This document shows, one piece after another, positions 52,290 to 61,208 of a stretch of 64,000 nt of DNA (position 1 is its first letter; every line of letters starts with the position of its first letter). A model generated the notes under the pieces. It had not been told where the DNA came from, made no database searches, and was given only the letters and a program-made list of their open reading frames with translations. The stretch is taken from positions 62,001 to 126,000 of the forward strand of contig LADP01000018.1 of the NCBI GenBank assembly GCA_000961575.1, in the 5' to 3' direction. The position numbers and the translations under genes are program-made. This DNA comes from Peptococcaceae bacterium BRH_c8a. GTDB taxonomy: Bacteria; Bacillota; Desulfotomaculia; Desulfotomaculales; Desulfallaceae.

Positions 52290-53346
52290 TCAATTTAATA
52301 TCATAGTGCGACAGCTTGTATCCCTGCTGGGTGAACAAAATGTTACCCCGGGTAAGGAAAACATTGTGGCCAGGCCGTCTTCAAGCGAAGAGCTAGCCGG
52401 CATATTTGCCCTGGCCGCGCAAGGGGCGATGACCGCCACAGCAGCCGGGTATACAGTAGGTCCTGCCACTGAGGTTATTGGTCAAGCGGATATATTGATC
52501 TCACTCGAGAGAATGAATGAAATTAGGTTTGACCGGGAAAGTTTAACCATTACTGTCCAACCGGCGGCAGAAATGGATAAGATAATTAATGCCGCCCAAA
52601 AAACAGGTTGTAAATTTCCCGGGATAACCTGCCGGCATAAACATGCAACCGCCGGTGAAAATGTAGCTGCTTGTTTTAATGAAGGTGAACCGGATTTTAA
52701 ATGCCCCACTGCCTGCCTGTGCGGCCTGGAACTGGTGCTGGCTGACGGTAGGATCATCACTGTGGGAGAGCGCTCCGTAAGGGATTTGGATAATTATCAA
52801 CTGACCTATATTTTGGGGGGGTACAAAGAAGAAAAAGCGGTGCTGGGCGGCATATATTTGAGGCTGTTGCCCGAGGAGCAGGATCAATACTGGCTAATTA
52901 CAACCTTTAAGGACTTAGATATATTCCCTGGAATTTTGTCTTCCCTGATGCAAAAATACCGTCGTGAACTTGACGCCGTTGTTGGTATTAAGTTGGCCGA
53001 TTATCCCGATTTGGCAGCCATGCTGCGCCAATGGATACCGGTTCTTAATGAAGTTGACCATCCATCAACTTCATGCATGCTGGTGTCTATAAATTGCCAC
53101 CCGGTAGAATTGGAACCGCTTTTAGAGTTGCTTGCCGGCGACACATCTATAGCCGGTGGTACATATCAAAAACTTGTCATATCAACTTTTTACAATAATT
53201 TGATGAGAGATCTTAAATTTAACCCACAATTATCTAACGTCAGTGTTAATGAACAGGATTGTGATCAACAATTCAATACCGGGCGATTACATGCGTTTTA
53301 TTGGGTAAAAGAAGAAAGTAAAATTCATTTGTTTTATGAGGGTTAA
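52282..53346 (+). CDS. FAD-binding oxidoreductase (PCMH/GlcD-like), short form
   Basis: This protein of about 354 residues has an N-terminal PCMH FAD-binding domain (about 1-200): VARPSSSEELAGIFALA, ADILISLERMNEIRFDRESLTITVQPAAEMDKI and GRIITVGERSVRDLDNYQLTYILGG. The C-terminal part (about 205-354) does not show the usual FAD-oxidase_C motifs, and the length is about 100 residues below GlcD/lactate dehydrogenases. The segment CRHKHATAGENVAACFNEGEP replaces the usual G-G-x-I-A-T-N type loop with a family variant. The ATG at 52282 is chosen by its spacing from GGAAGGAG; it overlaps etfA. It is the likely electron donor partner of the second Etf. Its substrate is unknown. Confidence 0.78.
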   Translation: MADQFNIIVRQLVSLLGEQNVTPGKENIVARPSSSEELAGIFALAAQGAMTATAAGYTVGPATEVIGQADILISLERMNEIRFDRESLTITVQPAAEMDKIINAAQKTGCKFPGITCRHKHATAGENVAACFNEGEPDFKCPTACLCGLELVLADGRIITVGERSVRDLDNYQLTYILGGYKEEKAVLGGIYLRLLPEEQDQYWLITTFKDLDIFPGILSSLMQKYRRELDAVVGIKLADYPDLAAMLRQWIPVLNEVDHPSTSCMLVSINCHPVELEPLLELLAGDTSIAGGTYQKLVISTFYNNLMRDLKFNPQLSNVSVNEQDCDQQFNTGRLHAFYWVKEESKIHLFYEG

Positions 53347-53371
53347 ACAGATGATTTATTGGTTTAAGGAA

Positions 53372-53420
53372 AGTCTTGACTTATAAGCTTTTCTTGAAAA
53401 AAAGTTAATAAGTCAAGACT
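53372..53420. repeat. long hairpin, REP-like
   Basis: AGTCTTGACTTAT and ATAAGTCAAGACT form perfect 13-base arms around an AT-rich centre that can pair further. The right end continues into GACC, resembling the hairpin at 53691. It lies between the FAD-oxidoreductase gene and the small minus-strand gene and could also end the latter's transcript. Confidence 0.75.
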
Positions 53421-53447
53421 GACCAGGTGAAGAAAACAAATGATTGC

Positions 53448-53606
53448 TTAATAATTCTTTTGGTTTAGACGGTAATGAATAGATGCCAGAAGCCAAAATA
53501 TCGCCGCTAAAATAATGGTTTCACTGTCATCACCATCACCCATAGCGATAGCACTTATAAAGCCAAAAACAATACTGGTCAAGATGTAAATAATAGATTT
53601 GTACAT
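53448..53606 (-). CDS. small two-helix membrane protein, 52 residues
   Basis: A minus-strand frame encodes MYKSIIYILTSIVFGFISAI, then AMGDGDDSETIILAAIFWLL and ASIHYRLNQKNY. Two hydrophobic segments flank an acidic GDGDDSE loop, which suggests a helical hairpin in the membrane. GAAAGGTGG lies seven bases before the ATG. This is a proper ribosome site and the main support that the frame is real. No family is recognised. It is flanked on both sides by REP-like hairpins in a 555-base gap before proA. Confidence 0.6.
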   Translation of the reverse strand: MYKSIIYILTSIVFGFISAIAMGDGDDSETIILAAIFWLLASIHYRLNQKNY

Positions 53607-53690
53607 AAATTTACCACCTTTCAAAATAGTGAGTTTAGATAATGATTGTTTTAAATAAGATATTTGAAAATACTTGAGATAATACCAATA

Positions 53691-53756
53691 TTAGGGGTCA
53701 GGCTTAAACTTATTGACTTTTGGTCAAAAAGCCAATAAGTTAAGCCTCACCCCTAA
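53691..53756. repeat. near-perfect long inverted repeat, REP-like
   Basis: TTAGGGGT-cAGGCTTAAACTTATTG on the left pairs with CAATAAGTTAAGCCT-cACCCCTAA on the right, over about 27 bases with few mismatches, around ACTTTTGGTCAAAAAGC. The ends AAGTTAAGCCT-ACCCC resemble AAGTCAAGACT-GACC of the hairpin at 53372, so both may belong to one REP family. Confidence 0.8.
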
Positions 53757-53901
53757 ACTTTTGGGCCTTTAAATTCGTGATTCACTGTAATCAGCCTATA
53801 ATCTCTATCTAAACGATGTACACAAGTTTTTGCTCCATCTGTCGAAACATCCTTTGAGGTAATTTGATATAATGGTAAGATATATTAAAGGGGGAATTGG
53901 T

Positions 53902-55197
53902 ATGAGCGTGCATGATTTGGCCCGCCGGGTAAAGGAAGCTTCCATCAAACTGGCCGCTGCCGAAACGGAATTAAAGAACAAAGCCCTGACTCAAATAGCT
54001 GAGTCATTAAAAAATAGTAAGGAAAAAATCATCAAGGCCAACAGGGATGATTTAATCAGAAGTGAAAACGAGCATCTTTCCGCACCCCTTTTAAAAAGAC
54101 TAAAATTTGACGAGGCGAAGATCCAGGATGTGGTTGACGGGATCTACAGCCTGATTGAACTAGAGGATCCGGTCGGTAAAACCCTTTTGTCCACTGAACT
54201 GGATGACGGCCTGGAATTGTACAGGGTGACCTGTCCCATAGGGGTAATCGGGATGATTTTTGAATCCAGGCCCGACGCCTTGGTGCAGATTTCCACCCTT
54301 TGCCTGAAAAGCGGGAACAGCGTGCTGCTTAAAGGCGGTTCCGAAGCCAGAGAGACTAACCGTATCCTGGCCGAGATTATCGTCAGGGCCACCGATGAAG
54401 CCGGCATTCCCGCCAACTGGCTGGCGCTGCTGGAAACGCGTTCCGACGTCAACGAAATGCTTAAAATGGATCGTTATATCGACCTGATCATTCCGCGCGG
54501 ATCCAATGATTTCGTCCGTTATATCATGGATAACTCAAGAATTCCGGTGATGGGCCACGCGGATGGCATCTGCCACTGCTACGTGGATCAAGAAGCAGAT
54601 TTACTGATGGCGGTTAATGTTGCCGTCGACTCCAAAACTCAGTACGTGGCTGTCTGTAACGCCACGGAAACCCTGCTGGTGCACAAAAAAATAGCCCCGG
54701 CTTTTTTACCTGAACTGAAGCAGGCGTTGGCAAGCAAAGATGTGGAATTATTGGGCTGCCCTAAAACCACGACTATTATTCCGGCCAATCCAGCTTCAGA
54801 AGAGGATTGGAAAACCGAATACCTGGACTATAAGCTGGCCGTGAAAGTGGTTGCGGGGTTGGATGAGGCCATTGAACATATTAATACGTACGGTTCGGGA
54901 CATACCGACAGCATCATCACCGGGGATAAACAAACAGCGGCCCGGTTCATGGACTACGTTGATTCGGGGAATGTTTTATGGAATTGTTCCACCCGTTTTA
55001 GCGATGGGTTCCGGTACGGGTTCGGGGCAGAAGTGGGGATAAGTACCAGTAAAATTCACTCCAGGGGCCCGGTCGGCCTCGAAGGGTTGGTTATTTACAA
55101 ATACAAGTTAATCGGAAACGGACATATTGTAGAGGATTACGCTAACCATACAAAAAGCTTCAAACACAAAAAAATGAACAAGGAATTTGAGCTATAG
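53902..55197 (+). CDS. proA: glutamate-5-semialdehyde dehydrogenase (gamma-glutamyl phosphate reductase)
   Basis: This protein of about 431 residues reduces gamma-glutamyl phosphate to glutamate semialdehyde with NADPH in proline synthesis. CPIGVIGMIFESRPDALVQISTLCLKSGNSVLLKGG is the cofactor-binding region, PRGSNDFVRYIMDNSRIPVMGHADGICHCYVD is a family signature, and the catalytic cysteine lies in VAVCNATETLLVH. The frame extends to 53872, but ATG 53902 follows AAAGGGGGAA. A TATAAT box at 53868 suggests a nearby start of transcription. Its usual partner proB (glutamate kinase) is not adjacent. A terminator follows directly. Confidence 0.95.
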   Translation: MSVHDLARRVKEASIKLAAAETELKNKALTQIAESLKNSKEKIIKANRDDLIRSENEHLSAPLLKRLKFDEAKIQDVVDGIYSLIELEDPVGKTLLSTELDDGLELYRVTCPIGVIGMIFESRPDALVQISTLCLKSGNSVLLKGGSEARETNRILAEIIVRATDEAGIPANWLALLETRSDVNEMLKMDRYIDLIIPRGSNDFVRYIMDNSRIPVMGHADGICHCYVDQEADLLMAVNVAVDSKTQYVAVCNATETLLVHKKIAPAFLPELKQALASKDVELLGCPKTTTIIPANPASEEDWKTEYLDYKLAVKVVAGLDEAIEHINTYGSGHTDSIITGDKQTAARFMDYVDSGNVLWNCSTRFSDGFRYGFGAEVGISTSKIHSRGPVGLEGLVIYKYKLIGNGHIVEDYANHTKSFKHKKMNKEFEL

Positions 55198-55230
55198 GAT
55201 GAAAATAATATAATGGTAATGGTACAACAA

Positions 55231-55274
55231 GAATGCGACAGGGAACACATCCCCGTCGCATTCTTTATTTTTTC
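55231..55274 (+). terminator. intrinsic terminator of proA
   Basis: GAATGCGACAGGG and CCCCGTCGCATTC pair with one mismatch around AACACAT, followed by a T-rich tract. Confidence 0.92.
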
Positions 55275-55341
55275 TTATCAATTAATGAAATTTCTCTAGT
55301 TTCTTCAACTCGTTCATTATGATTTAAGGCTAAGCAGTCAA

Positions 55342-56151
55342 CTAATTTTTTATTGTCTTTTTAACAAAATAGCCTTTGGGATCAATTACTTCCCGGATTA
55401 AGTGGATCTCTTCGACGGTTGGCGGTTCAAATGCGTAGACATCGTCGGGTATAATCAGTTTAAAGCCGGTGGCATCTTGGATACTCCGCACAGTTTCACC
55501 GGGCAGAGTGGCGATAAGTTTCATCCGCCTGGTGTCATCGTCAAAGCCCAGGATGGCTTTGGTGGTAATAACCCGCTGCGGCCCCTGTCCGACAAGACCG
55601 GCGTTCCACCGGGCATTGGGTGAGCCGTCCAGGTAACCGGGACTGGTGACGTAATTGAGTTTTTCGTTAAATCGCCTTGGCTCGTGCACCATTATAATGA
55701 TGGTTTGCTCACAGGAGCAGGCCATGTCACTGGCGCCACCGCTGCCCGGCAGGCGGGTCTTCGGTGATTGGTAATTGTCGGGGAATGCACCCATCATAGT
55801 AGAGTTCAGGTTCCCGTAAGGATCGATTTCCGCGCCGCCGATAAACCCTATGTCGGCAAAGCCCCGCTGGGTTAATTCAAACGCCGAGTTCAGGCCAAGT
55901 AGATAATTGGCCTTATTAGTGGTTCTGGAATCACCAACCGACAGCGGCAAACCGCGAGATAAGCTGGGGCCTACGGCACCGGCCTCGAACACAGGCACAA
56001 TCCCGGGGGCGTGCGTCAACTGGGCCAAAGTAATAGCCACCAGGGGTAGTCCGGTTCCGGCAAATATAACTTTATTATCCGGCAGGGTTCGGGCGCCGGC
56101 CACTACGATCATTTCCTGTATGGTAAAGTCAGTTGCATATTGCTTGTCCAA
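55342..56151 (-). CDS. CoA-transferase subunit B (second pair)
   Basis: This 269-residue beta subunit of a family I CoA-transferase carries the catalytic-glutamate region VFEAGAVG (E56), plus LPGSGGASDMACSCEQTI and TSPGYLDGSPNARW. It starts with TTG after AAGAGGTG. The alpha subunit gene lies 15 bases upstream. The two subunits are diverged from the pair at 6985-8768, especially at the C-terminus. The region resembles CoA-transferases acting on glutaconate or 3-oxoacids, but I cannot name the acid. Confidence 0.87.
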   Translation of the reverse strand: MDKQYATDFTIQEMIVVAGARTLPDNKVIFAGTGLPLVAITLAQLTHAPGIVPVFEAGAVGPSLSRGLPLSVGDSRTTNKANYLLGLNSAFELTQRGFADIGFIGGAEIDPYGNLNSTMMGAFPDNYQSPKTRLPGSGGASDMACSCEQTIIIMVHEPRRFNEKLNYVTSPGYLDGSPNARWNAGLVGQGPQRVITTKAILGFDDDTRRMKLIATLPGETVRSIQDATGFKLIIPDDVYAFEPPTVEEIHLIREVIDPKGYFVKKTIKN

Positions 56152-56166
56152 GAACTACACCTCTTC

Positions 56167-57177
56167 CTATTCCAATACTGTAAAACCGGCATCCAAGCGA
56201 CTGCCGGACTCTATTTTTTGCACCTGCTGAACCTGGCTGAATGGAATCTTGTCCATAAACCTGGCGGTATTCTTTACCCCGAAGATAAAAGTCTCATAAT
56301 AATCTTTAAGTGAAGAATAGTCGCCCTTTCTGGCTTGCTCACAGACTGACCTGAATTCGGGAATATGTTTTTCATCAAAATAATGAACGCCGTGACTATT
56401 GCCCGGGTAGGACCCAAATGGCACCTCTACGACAGCGTCAACAGCAAAGAATGGTATGCTAATCCGGTTGGGGAACCTGACCATATCGTCATGCTCGATG
56501 AGCCGGTCGCAAGTAACAATTGTATAAGCAGAGGCCATGGCGATTTCCGGACAGGTAAAAAGAGGACCCTGGATCCGGCAGTTGCCATAAATATCTGCCT
56601 CTTGGACGTGAATAATGGCCACGTTTGGATGGGAGGCCGGTAAAAGCATAATCGGCCTTTGGGTAAAGGGGCATTCCATTACTTTGGCCCGGTTGCGCTG
56701 AATCATGTCACTGCCCAGTGGGCTACGGCACGGGATGAAGGGTAAGCCCATAGATCCGGCTTTAAAACGGGCAGACATGTTATAATTGCTCCAATCTTCC
56801 AATTCAAGCTTACTGTTTTCGGCCAGGTAGCGGAAAAGCGGAGAAATACCAAAAGCTTCATGTGCCCAGTAGGCGAACTCCATCCTTTTTATATTTAGGT
56901 GCTCTTCATTTAAAACCATTGCTCCGGCTAAGTATTCAACGGCCAGGCCTGCGGACTGGTAGGAAAGGGTCAGATCTTTCCGCCCCTGCCGGATAATCTC
57001 ATGTACGATGGAAACGGGCTGCCGGCTGTTGACAAAACCGCCTATACCGATATTGTCTCCGTCATTAATAAATTCTTGGACTGCATCATGAAGGCTCTTT
57101 CTTTTGTCTCTTTTGGATTTGTTTTTATCTGCCGTGAATTTCCTTGCTTCGTCTGGGGAAAGTCCTGTCCAGTGCAT
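56167..57177 (-). CDS. CoA-transferase subunit A (second pair)
   Basis: This alpha subunit of about 336 residues shows the CoA-transferase fold: FINDGDNIGIGGFVNSRQPVSIVHEI near the N-terminus and HPNVAIIHVQEADIYGNCRI in the centre. The C-terminus is about 30 residues longer than in the first pair. The frame opens at 57225, but ATG 57177 follows AAGGGGG and begins with MHWTGLSPDEARKF, giving a short N-terminal extension. It heads the minus-strand pair with the gene at 55342. Confidence 0.86.
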   Translation of the reverse strand: MHWTGLSPDEARKFTADKNKSKRDKRKSLHDAVQEFINDGDNIGIGGFVNSRQPVSIVHEIIRQGRKDLTLSYQSAGLAVEYLAGAMVLNEEHLNIKRMEFAYWAHEAFGISPLFRYLAENSKLELEDWSNYNMSARFKAGSMGLPFIPCRSPLGSDMIQRNRAKVMECPFTQRPIMLLPASHPNVAIIHVQEADIYGNCRIQGPLFTCPEIAMASAYTIVTCDRLIEHDDMVRFPNRISIPFFAVDAVVEVPFGSYPGNSHGVHYFDEKHIPEFRSVCEQARKGDYSSLKDYYETFIFGVKNTARFMDKIPFSQVQQVQKIESGSRLDAGFTVLE

Positions 57178-57357
57178 TATGTGCCCCCTTAATTCTGTGT
57201 GTTCTGTGGTAAACCCATCACTCAACCTCTGTATTCACAGACGATTGGTCATCTGATAAATACATGCTCATTACACTTTATTGATAGTATCATATATAGC
57301 CTTGTTTCCGCACTACCCAAGAATTACCGGTAATAATTAAACGCTTTATTCACTAAC

Positions 57358-58233
57358 TCACTTTAAAAGAGTCAAAAGTTCTTCCTTGGCAGGCTGCAAG
57401 GCCAAATTAATTTCACTTACAGACCGGTCAGACCCTGCCGCAACCGATAGACACTCCTGGAGGAGTTTAGTCAGGCAGTACTGGGATGCCAGTACACCCT
57501 GCAGCAGGTTATCCAGTTTGAGGATGTTTTCCAACCCTTGGCTGCCCTTGTGTTCCACTGTCTCATTAACCAGGGCCATGTAGGCCACCGGATCCTGGCT
57601 CAACAGGTTCATGAATTCAGTAAAAAATTCTTCCTCTGCAAAAACCCACAGGTTGTCCAAACAGTAATTAACCCCGCCAGGGCCTCGTAGGCAGCGGTGC
57701 CATGCAGTAGCCCCGGCGGCCAGGGTTTCCGCCAATAAAATATTCATGTAACTGTTGCTGTTGGTTTTAAATATGCCCCCGTCGGGTTTATGCAAAATTA
57801 ACTCTGCCTTTAACGACCGGCAGTTTTCTTTTGTCTTTCTGAAACATTTCGTTAGCCACGCCAAGTCTGCCGGGCTTTCCGTATCCGGCTGCCAGCGCAG
57901 TAACGAAGACCTAAGCAAGGTTAAAAGCTCTGTCCAATTATTTGCTTTGCCTAGTTCGTTTGCAATTTCTTCCCGGTCATGGCAGTATTCAATGTGCAGA
58001 GGCTGCTGTTTCTCCTCTAGGCCGGCCAGGGCTGTGATTATAGGCATTTTTTTCTGCAGCCCCTTTTCTTCATACACCATGGTGGCTAGGGTTAGGGACA
58101 GCCAGCGCCGGTTGTCGGCATCAGGACTTTGGGCCAGCAGTTCATTAGCCAGCCGGCTGACTTCAGGAGTATTGCCAGACATAGTTAATTCCCTTATTCT
58201 TTCAAGTGTTTCCTGTTTATGCACCGGGGTCAC
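57358..58233 (-). CDS. hypothetical protein, alpha-helical
   Basis: This 291-residue protein is not recognised. It is rich in leucine and predicted to be mostly helical, with repeated amphipathic stretches that recall TPR-like scaffolds. No signal peptide, membrane segment or metal motif is seen; seven or so cysteines are scattered. The start is GTG at 58233; a second GTG three codons later is also well placed behind AAAGGG. It lies alone on the minus strand between the second CoA-transferase pair and the uup-type gene. I make no functional claim. Confidence 0.65.
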   Translation of the reverse strand: MTPVHKQETLERIRELTMSGNTPEVSRLANELLAQSPDADNRRWLSLTLATMVYEEKGLQKKMPIITALAGLEEKQQPLHIEYCHDREEIANELGKANNWTELLTLLRSSLLRWQPDTESPADLAWLTKCFRKTKENCRSLKAELILHKPDGGIFKTNSNSYMNILLAETLAAGATAWHRCLRGPGGVNYCLDNLWVFAEEEFFTEFMNLLSQDPVAYMALVNETVEHKGSQGLENILKLDNLLQGVLASQYCLTKLLQECLSVAAGSDRSVSEINLALQPAKEELLTLLK

Positions 58234-58438
58234 CCTTTCGGATATAATACTAGCTTTCTTCTATTGCATAACAATGTCGTAAAGTTTATTTTACACTTAG
58301 AATAGCAACCTTGCCAGATACGTTTTTTGTATGCCTAGCCGGTCTTGTAGTTAAAAAAACGCAAAAAAGTGTTAAAATTATAGATGTGGCATAATACCAT
58401 CAGGAATGATGGTAAGTAAAGTGCAGAAAGGAAAGCCA

Positions 58439-60325
58439 ATGCATCTATTAAGTGCTGAAAATATAGTCAAAAGCTACAGCGAAAAAAATCTGCTTAGCCA
58501 AATAAATCTTGGTATCAATGAAGGGGATAAAATAGGACTGATTGGAATTAATGGCACGGGCAAGTCCACGTTGCTTAAAATCATTGCCGGTGTGGAAAAA
58601 GCAGACGGAGGAACCATAACTAAGGGCAAGGCAGTTAAAATAGAATACTTGCCCCAAAACCCGGTTTTTAATCCCGAAGCTACGGTACTGGAGCAGGTTT
58701 TTAAAGGGAACGCCAAGATTATGAAGTTAATCAGGGAGTATGAAGAAGCAATTGGCAGACAGGATACGGCAAGCGATACTATTTCGAACCTTATTCACGA
58801 GATGGACGCAATGGATGCCTGGAATATTCAGAGTGAAGCAAAAGCTATTCTGACCAGGTTGGGTAGTTTGGATCTTAATGCCCTAGTAGATACCTTATCC
58901 GGGGGGCAGAAAAAGAAAATAGCTTTGGCTGCCGCATTGGTTAACCCTGCGGACTTACTTATTTTAGATGAGCCAACAAACCACTTGGACAATGATACCA
59001 TTGACTGGCTGGAACAATACCTAAATAAGCGCAAAGGTGCGCTGCTGATGGTCACTCATGACCGTTATTTTTTAGATCGGGTGGTAAATCAGATCGCCGA
59101 GTTAGAAAACGGTAATCTTTATTTATACCAAGGTAATTATAGTTATTATTTGGTTAAGAAAATCCAGCGGGTCGAAATGACGGAAGCAAGCGAGAAAAAG
59201 AGACAGCGGTTGCTTAAAAAAGAGTTGGCCTGGATTAAGAAGGGTGCTAAAGCTAGAACCACAAAGCAGAAAGCTCGCATTGACCGTTTTAACAAGTTAA
59301 GTGAACAGACTGGGACTCCAACCGATGAAAAACTGCAAATATCAGTAGCTTCCAGCCGTCTGGGTAAAAAGATTATTGCACTAGACAATATAAATAAAAC
59401 CTTTAATCAGATTAAGATCATAGATGATTTTAGTTACTCCATGCTCAGAAATGACCGGGTTGGTATCGTTGGGCCAAACGGATGCGGTAAGTCAACGCTT
59501 TTAAATATTATCTGCGGTAGGGTCAAGCCCGATAGTGGCACGGTAGAAGTGGGCGAAACAGTTAAAATTGGTTTTTACTCCCAGGAAATGCAGCATATTG
59601 ACGACAGCTTAAGGGTTATAGAGTATATCAAAGAAACGGCTGAGTATTTAAACACCGCTGAAGGGTATCAAATAAGTGCATCGCAAATGCTGGAGCGGTT
59701 TTTATTTCCTCCTGCACTACAATGGTCTCTAATAGAGAAGCTTTCCGGCGGGGAAAAAAGAAGGTTAAACCTGCTTAAAATACTTATGGAAGCGCCCAAC
59801 ATACTGCTGATGGATGAACCAACCAACGACCTGGATATAGAAACACTGGCTGTTTTGGAGGATTACCTTGAAGATTTTAACGGAGCTGTTATTGCTGTTT
59901 CTCATGATCGATATTTCCTAGACCGGATGGCTGAAAAGATATTTGCCTTTGCAGGGGGCGCAAGCATTGTGCAGTATCCGGGGAATTATACTGATTTTAA
60001 AGAAAGAGTTATGCATAACCAAAATACAGCCGCTGCGAATATAATTGACGGTAAAGTTAAAAAGGATATTACTGTAAAAACAAAGGAAAAGCCGTTAAAG
60101 TTATCTTTTAATGAACAAAGAGAATATGCTGAAATAGATACTATAATTGCTGAGATTGAGGTTAAAATTAAAAAACTGCAAGAAAAAATCGATCAGGCGT
60201 TTGACAATTATGTACTCTTGCAGCAATTATTAGACGAAAAGGAAGATCTGGAAAAGCAGCTGGAAGAAAAGATGGAAAGATGGGTTTATCTCAATGAGCT
60301 GGCCGAAAAAATATCTAAGGTGTAG
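58439..60325 (+). CDS. uup: ABC-F family ATPase, Uup type
   Basis: This soluble protein of about 628 residues has two ABC cassettes. Walker A motifs are GINGTGKST and GPNGCGKST, signatures are LSGGQKKKIALAAAL and LSGGEKRRLNLLKIL, and both Walker B motifs end in LLxLDEPTNHLD-like segments. A C-terminal coiled coil (about 560-628, QREYAEIDTIIAEIEVKIKK onward) marks the Uup/YfmR/YdiF branch. The start is ATG 58439 after AAAGGAAAG; the frame extends to 58406 without a ribosome site. ABC-F proteins of this type act on stalled or maturing ribosomes and have been linked to DNA repair in E. coli. An eight-base-pair hairpin with a GGAA loop (58395-58414) lies just upstream. Confidence 0.9.
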   Translation: MHLLSAENIVKSYSEKNLLSQINLGINEGDKIGLIGINGTGKSTLLKIIAGVEKADGGTITKGKAVKIEYLPQNPVFNPEATVLEQVFKGNAKIMKLIREYEEAIGRQDTASDTISNLIHEMDAMDAWNIQSEAKAILTRLGSLDLNALVDTLSGGQKKKIALAAALVNPADLLILDEPTNHLDNDTIDWLEQYLNKRKGALLMVTHDRYFLDRVVNQIAELENGNLYLYQGNYSYYLVKKIQRVEMTEASEKKRQRLLKKELAWIKKGAKARTTKQKARIDRFNKLSEQTGTPTDEKLQISVASSRLGKKIIALDNINKTFNQIKIIDDFSYSMLRNDRVGIVGPNGCGKSTLLNIICGRVKPDSGTVEVGETVKIGFYSQEMQHIDDSLRVIEYIKETAEYLNTAEGYQISASQMLERFLFPPALQWSLIEKLSGGEKRRLNLLKILMEAPNILLMDEPTNDLDIETLAVLEDYLEDFNGAVIAVSHDRYFLDRMAEKIFAFAGGASIVQYPGNYTDFKERVMHNQNTAAANIIDGKVKKDITVKTKEKPLKLSFNEQREYAEIDTIIAEIEVKIKKLQEKIDQAFDNYVLLQQLLDEKEDLEKQLEEKMERWVYLNELAEKISKV

Positions 60326-60380
60326 GAGACGCTGCCACGGCATCGCTAGAAGGATGAAAACTTTTTTCAGGACAGTATTA

Positions 60381-60437
60381 TGTCATTCTGAAACGAAGTG
60401 AAGAATCTTAAGATCCTTCGCTTCGCTCAGGATGACA
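60381..60437. repeat. short dispersed palindromic repeat, best copy
   Basis: The left arm TGTCATTCTGAAACGAAGTG AAGAATC and the right arm GATCCTTCGCTTCGCTCAGG ATGACA form a 57-base imperfect palindrome. Other copies are at 20284, 26743 and 62109. No transposase is encoded. Confidence 0.85.
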
Positions 60438-60477
60438 ACATAAAGATTGTTTTCCGGGTATCCGAGGATTCCAAATC

Positions 60478-60493
60478 GTAGGGGCACCCCTAC
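60478..60493. repeat. short palindrome GTAGGGGCACCCCTAC, copy 1
   Basis: A 16-base palindrome-like unit (GTAGGGG/CCCCTAC) also begins the element at 62168. The two form a second small repeat family beside the first. Confidence 0.7.
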
Positions 60494-60508
60494 GACAAAC
60501 AACCAAAA

Positions 60509-61183
60509 CTACCCCCGAGCCTTTAGTCGTAATAATTCCTTTCGGATACCTAGGTATAAAAATAAAGCAACGATAACAGTTACCACTAGATTCCAATAGT
60601 TATTGCTTAAATTCAATAGATTATAACTGAATGCTGATTCCAGTGCCAGTGAAGGAATTTTACCGATAGCCGTGGCAATAAGAAAATTAACCACTGAAAC
60701 AGATGTTATGGCCCCCAATAGGTTGATTAACCCGGAGGGAATAAAGGGAGCAACGCGTAAGACTGCAAGAAAATAGACCTGCTTTAACCGGGGTAAATTA
60801 TTGATAAACTCTGAGAGTTTTAGTTGATCTGTTGGCAGCTTGGCTGCTGTCTTGATCCCCCACCGGTAAAGAATCAGGGAAATTACCGCACCGATTATTT
60901 CTCCGGCCCAAGACACCAAGAAGCCGCCATAAATGCCAAAGACAATAACATTTGCCGCGGTTATAAAAATAGAGGGCAGGATACCCAGGATATTGATTAA
61001 AACATTAATTAAAATACTGATTAAAATGGCAATGCTTCCTGCGTTGGCAATGACCTCGGCCATTTGATGCGTGTCCCCTGAGCTTATAAACCTAATCAGC
61101 TCGGACAAGCCGTAATCCCAAAATAATATGATTGATATGATAATGGTAAACAATAAAAAAAGACGGAACATTGATATATTCAA
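60509..61183 (-). CDS. TVP38/TMEM64 (VTT-domain) membrane protein
   Basis: This 224-residue protein has about six hydrophobic segments and the VTT/SNARE-associated fold. Typical segments are NVIVFGIYGGFLVSWAGEIIGAVISLILYRW and LAVLRVAPFIPSGLINLLGAITSVSV, containing the conserved arginine and proline of the family. Members are linked to lipid scrambling and membrane homeostasis, with no bacterial substrate established here. The start is TTG after GGAG. It is followed on the same strand by an unrelated DUF6544-like gene, 26 bases away in the transcription direction from it. Confidence 0.87.
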   Translation of the reverse strand: MNISMFRLFLLFTIIISIILFWDYGLSELIRFISSGDTHQMAEVIANAGSIAILISILINVLINILGILPSIFITAANVIVFGIYGGFLVSWAGEIIGAVISLILYRWGIKTAAKLPTDQLKLSEFINNLPRLKQVYFLAVLRVAPFIPSGLINLLGAITSVSVVNFLIATAIGKIPSLALESAFSYNLLNLSNNYWNLVVTVIVALFLYLGIRKELLRLKARG

Positions 61184-61208
61184 TGAATCAACTCCGCTCT
61201 ATCATGAG

